A stretch of DNA of 27,122 nucleotides from Prolixibacteraceae bacterium (lineage in GTDB: Bacteria > Bacteroidota > Bacteroidia > Bacteroidales > Prolixibacteraceae). Numbering within the stretch: the first letter of the stretch is position 1; every line of letters starts with the position of its first letter. Both the position numbers and the translations under genes were made by a program. Positions 24,214 through 27,122 of the stretch are shown here, one piece after another. The stretch spans positions 1 to 27,122 of the forward strand of contig JAGODU010000041.1 in NCBI GenBank assembly GCA_017998095.1, in the 5' to 3' direction. Under the pieces are notes generated by a model. It was not told where the DNA came from. It saw only the letters and a program-made list of their open reading frames with translations, and did not search any database.

Positions 24214-24342
24214 AACGGGATAAAAATTGAAGAAATAAAATCAGTAAGTATTGAAATATTCGAAAGTCAGGATGCCCTTGATTTAATGGCTGATTGCTCA
24301 TATATGGCTTATTCATTGTCTGGCTCAAAGAATATCCATTGA
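24214..24342 (+). other. Short open frame without clear start, possible gene remnant
   Basis: In the gap after the MBL gene, one frame reads 42 codons with protein-like composition (GIKIEEIKSVSIEIFESQDALDLM) and ends at a TGA overlapping the antisense 3' end of the CDF gene. A stop precedes it, and the only ATGs are late (24267 or later). It might be a decayed gene fragment. No family is recognised, and it could be chance. Confidence 0.2.
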
Positions 24343-25214
24343 ATAGCAGGAATTTGTTTCCTTAGAGCTGTTTCACATTTATTAATATCTTTAATAAGCT
24401 GATCTGCAGTATTTAAATTTTTCATCTTTACCTTAACGGAAACCATTATCCGGGAACCCAACTGAAGGGTGATCATGTTAAGGACAGATTCTATTTCAGG
24501 CTGTGATTCCAGAAACTTCAATATTTCATCACATGTTTCCTTGTCAGCGCTTCTGCCTATAAGAAGTCCTTTAATTTTAATAATAAGGAAAATTGAAACT
24601 ATTATCAGTAACGCACCAATGCAAATACTTCCAATAGCATCAAAAACCGGGTTTCCTGTTATAACTGCAAGAAGAACTGAAATTAATGCAAAAGACAAAC
24701 CTAAAAGGGCAGCAATATCTTCCCCAAAGACAACAACAAGTTCACTTTGATTACTTTCTGATAGCCATTTCAAAAGGCTTTTATCCGATTTAATCTTTTT
24801 TATCTGAGATATACAGCCAAAAAGGGAAGCACCTTCAAGAAACATGCTGATAACCAGAACAACTATTGCAATTACAGGTGATTTTAAACCTTCATGTGAA
24901 CCAAGCTTGTGTACTCCTTCATATATTGAAAACAAACCCCCCATGCTAAACAGGATAAGTGCAACCATAAACGACCAGAAGAAGATTGCCTTTCCGTGTC
25001 CCAGCGGATGTTCTTCATCAGGCTTAACTTTTGAAGCTCTTAATCCTACAAACAATAAAATCTGATTGCCGCAATCAGCAAATGAATGTATAGATTCAGC
25101 AAGCATTGCTCCTGATCCTGTAATTATTGCTGCAACTGTTTTAGTGATAGCAATTCCAAAGTTTGCTGAAAGAGCAAAAATTATTGATTTTACTGAAGCG
25201 TTCTGATGAGACAT
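24309..25214 (-). CDS. Cation diffusion facilitator family transporter
   Basis: A 301-residue protein of the CDF family. It has about six transmembrane helices with the conserved HSFAD metal site (SIHSFADCGNQ, residues about 41-52) and DEEHPLGHGKAIFFWSF in the following loop. The second membrane metal site region is VFGEDIAALLGLSFALI. The last 90 residues form the ferredoxin-like cytoplasmic domain (ESQPEIESVLNMITLQLGSRIMVSVKVKM). The NQ after HSFAD and the HPLGHGK loop resemble the SLC30A9-like branch more than ZitB/FieF. The expected role is efflux of Zn2+, Mn2+, Fe2+ or similar ions; the metal cannot be chosen from sequence. It starts 14 bp after the 5'-nucleotidase-like gene on the same strand, so the two form an operon. 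Confidence 0.92.
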   Translation of the reverse strand: MSHQNASVKSIIFALSANFGIAITKTVAAIITGSGAMLAESIHSFADCGNQILLFVGLRASKVKPDEEHPLGHGKAIFFWSFMVALILFSMGGLFSIYEGVHKLGSHEGLKSPVIAIVVLVISMFLEGASLFGCISQIKKIKSDKSLLKWLSESNQSELVVVFGEDIAALLGLSFALISVLLAVITGNPVFDAIGSICIGALLIIVSIFLIIKIKGLLIGRSADKETCDEILKFLESQPEIESVLNMITLQLGSRIMVSVKVKMKNLNTADQLIKDINKCETALRKQIPAIQWIFFEPDNE

Positions 25215-25228
25215 TTTTTTTATAAATG

Positions 25229-26929
25229 TTATTTGTAGCTAATTCTGTTTTCTCCGCGGTAACTCCTGATAACTTTATTTTTTTTCAGGTATTCTATCAT
25301 ATTGTCGGCACTTGTTTTAAACTGTGATTGCCCGGCATCATTGTGATCATATTTATAAACAGCTGACATATAGCTGTTCATGGCTACATTATATGTCTTG
25401 TCAAGATTCAACAGGTCACCTTTTTCAGTTAGCAATGTAACATTTGCCAAATTACCATTCTTATCTTTTTCAACAATGGTCTTTATGCCTGAAACATACA
25501 ATGGACTTTTATCGTCGATCGGGAAAGCTGCGAACATCAGGTTTCTGATTTCATGACCTGTGAGTTTGAAGAACACTATTTCATTTCCAAAGGGATCAAG
25601 ACGAAGAACGTCAACTATTCTGATATTTCCTTTGGGAAGGTTGTCAATTCTTACGCCGCCGGGGTTTACCAATGTAATATCGATATCACCCGCTGATCTT
25701 AAAGCATCAGCCATCAGATAGCCTAATTCATCGTAGGAAGAAAAGTCATCTGTTGCCTGAGCAATGACAGTATTCATTTCAGGATTGTCGTTGTATTTAT
25801 CAACCATTGCCTTAATAGAAGGCTTTTCGTCTCTTTTGCTTGTTATGCTGATAAGTTCTGATTCACGTTTTAAGGTTCCATCTTTCTTTAAAGAAAGCGT
25901 GGTAAGAGTTGCAAACTTTAATTTATTTCCTGCCTGAGTAATCATTACATTATTGAATACCTGATCTTTAGTAACTCTTGTATGAGAATGGCCTCCAATA
26001 ATTAAGTCAACTGTACCGGAAGGCAATGATTCAGCAAGTTGAATATCTTCTTCAAAACCATAATGAGTAAGAAGAATGAAGATGTCACTCTTATCTTTCA
26101 GGTAGATATATTCTTTGGCGGTTTCTATTGGGGACTTGAAAATAATACCTTTAAGGTTATCCGGGTGACTATCGGGCAAGCCGTTTTGATTTAGCTGCAA
26201 TAAACCAAGGAAAGCAATATTTAAACCGTTTTTTAAAGTGATAATTTTATAAGGTTTGATATTTAATCCCATTGAATCGGGAGCAATAAAATTAGAGCTG
26301 ATAAAGTCAAACTTTGCTTTATTAATAAGGTTTCTGAATCCCTTTATTTTTGCATCAAACTCATGGTTTCCTACAGCAGAAAGGTTAAATCCCACTTCAT
26401 TCATAAGCTCAATCATAGGTAAGCCTTTTTCAACATACCTGTCGTTAATGGGGTTTCCCGTTTGATTATCACCGGCAGCAACAAGAAGGAGGTCAGGATA
26501 AATATTTCTTAGGCTATCAATTAAAGTTGCAAATTTTGGGAAGTTATCTATGACAGCATGCATATCGTTAACAGAAAGAATAACAGCCTGCTTTTCTTCA
26601 TCTTTATTTGCAGCATTGGCTTTGACACTACTGCAACTACTAACAGAAAGTGTAATCGCCGCTGCTAAAAGTAATACTTTAGTAAAATTAAAAAATCCTT
26701 TTTTCTTTTCTTTGATTAACAGCTTATTGCCTTCGGATAATTCACCATCTGAATCAACTATGTTTCCGTAGCTGTCTTCAATTACCGGAAATGACTTCGG
26801 CAACTTCTTTTTGATTTCACTATAATATCTGATAACTGCATCTTTGACTTTTGCTCCGTTGTGGATTTCAATGGAAAGGTTGTTGACAATAATTTTCATA
26901 GTATTAGGGTATTGAATTTCAATTTTCAT
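25229..26929 (-). CDS. 5'-nucleotidase/metallophosphatase lipoprotein with N-terminal beta-grasp-like domain
   Basis: A 566-residue protein in three parts. Residues about 11-73 look like a small ubiquitin/MoaD-type beta-grasp domain (MKIIVNNLSIEIHNGAKVKDAV, then GNIVDSDGELSEGNKLLIKE). Residues 80-99 form a hydrophobic segment ending in SVSSC, a lipobox at Cys99. The rest is a UshA-like enzyme. The metallophosphatase domain has VNDMHA (Asp122, His124), AAGDNQTGN, VGNHEFD, THYG and GGHSHT. The 5'-nucleotidase C-terminal domain has NPGGVRIDNLPKG, RLDPFGNEIVFFKLTGHEI and YNVAMNSYM. It should release phosphate from nucleotides or similar substrates outside the cytoplasm. An intact folded domain before the lipoprotein signal is odd, and there is no later Met before the signal. 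It is the first gene of the operon with the CDF transporter. Confidence 0.88.
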   Translation of the reverse strand: MKIEIQYPNTMKIIVNNLSIEIHNGAKVKDAVIRYYSEIKKKLPKSFPVIEDSYGNIVDSDGELSEGNKLLIKEKKKGFFNFTKVLLLAAAITLSVSSCSSVKANAANKDEEKQAVILSVNDMHAVIDNFPKFATLIDSLRNIYPDLLLVAAGDNQTGNPINDRYVEKGLPMIELMNEVGFNLSAVGNHEFDAKIKGFRNLINKAKFDFISSNFIAPDSMGLNIKPYKIITLKNGLNIAFLGLLQLNQNGLPDSHPDNLKGIIFKSPIETAKEYIYLKDKSDIFILLTHYGFEEDIQLAESLPSGTVDLIIGGHSHTRVTKDQVFNNVMITQAGNKLKFATLTTLSLKKDGTLKRESELISITSKRDEKPSIKAMVDKYNDNPEMNTVIAQATDDFSSYDELGYLMADALRSAGDIDITLVNPGGVRIDNLPKGNIRIVDVLRLDPFGNEIVFFKLTGHEIRNLMFAAFPIDDKSPLYVSGIKTIVEKDKNGNLANVTLLTEKGDLLNLDKTYNVAMNSYMSAVYKYDHNDAGQSQFKTSADNMIEYLKKNKVIRSYRGENRISYK

Positions 26930-27052
26930 ATTCAGCTTAAAAATAAGACAAAATAATTTTAAATTGAAAATTAAAATTCAACATGTTTATGATTTCCTAA
27001 ATACCTATGGAGAAATCTTATCAATAGATTAAGAAAAAATAAAGATGGAATA

Positions 27053-27122
27053 TTATCCCCTTATCATTGTCAGCAGCATTTTAAATCTTTCGACGGCCTG
27101 AAGAGCATGAGAAATATTAGCA
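27053..27122 (-). CDS. C-terminal end of an unidentified protein (cut by window edge)
   Basis: On the minus strand the edge reads as 22 open codons (ANISHALQAVERFKMLLTMIRG) ending in TAA at 27055-27053. The helical, protein-like composition suggests the true C terminus of a gene that starts beyond the window. It is too short to assign to a family. It ends 123 bp before the start of the 5'-nucleotidase-like gene. Confidence 0.5.
   Translation of the reverse strand, partial: ANISHALQAVERFKMLLTMIRG

Overview
The window is a chromosomal segment from an AT-rich member of the Bacteroidota. The main evidence is two proteins ending in type-A T9SS (Por) sorting domains (12659-14566 and 23106-24164). 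Supporting evidence is the many predicted lipoproteins, the near absence of Shine-Dalgarno sequences, and a few TAnnTTTG-like -7 promoter boxes. No rRNA, tRNA, CRISPR array, transposase or phage gene was seen.

Layout. 3-5001 (+): the 3' part of an AsmA-like envelope protein, a frameshifted outer-membrane-barrel gene, an S41 peptidase-like lipoprotein and a PQQ-type beta-propeller lipoprotein. 4988-12423 (-): a seven-gene same-strand run. In transcription order it encodes an anchored OmpA-domain protein, an anchored helix-hairpin-helix protein, a MEMO-AMMECR1 fusion lipoprotein, a polytopic membrane protein with an embedded spermidine-synthase-like domain, the AmmeMemoRadiSam radical SAM enzyme, a small secreted protein and a uroporphyrinogen-decarboxylase/MtaA-like protein. 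12659-14566 (-): a DUF362 protein with three N-terminal membrane helices and a T9SS tail, closed off by its own terminator. 14567-14963: a gene-free divergent region with a 28-bp perfect hairpin. 14964-18559 (+): a DapB-like reductase, a DUF389 membrane protein, a GNAT acetyltransferase and an atypical SDR. 18624-19697 (+): a low-complexity lipoprotein with a strong terminator. 19821-19930: a palindromic intergenic repeat. 19958-20844 (+): a decayed eutH-eutC chimera. 20847-21734 (-): a BASS-type transporter. 21849-24164 (+): an M48 peptidase with a TerB-like tail, then a secreted MBL-fold hydrolase. 24309-26929 (-): a CDF metal transporter and a 5'-nucleotidase-like lipoprotein with an N-terminal beta-grasp-like domain. 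27053-27122 (-): the last codons of a gene that runs off the edge.

The best candidate for an undescribed system is the AmmeMemoRadiSam locus (6514-11432). Its three hallmark domains are well known as a conserved set of unsolved function. Here MEMO and AMMECR1 are fused on one predicted lipoprotein, and the radical SAM enzyme carries an export-like leader. The gene between them, translationally coupled to the fusion gene, encodes a membrane protein whose spermidine-synthase-like domain lacks the usual catalytic Asp. This suggests an envelope-associated version of the system, perhaps served by the flanking OmpA, HhH and secreted proteins. The domain calls are firm; the shared function and location are inference.

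Two genes (1745-2562 and 19958-20844) are each broken by an apparent one-base loss in a short homopolymer. That could be real decay or consensus error. The eutH-eutC junction cannot be explained by a single-base error.
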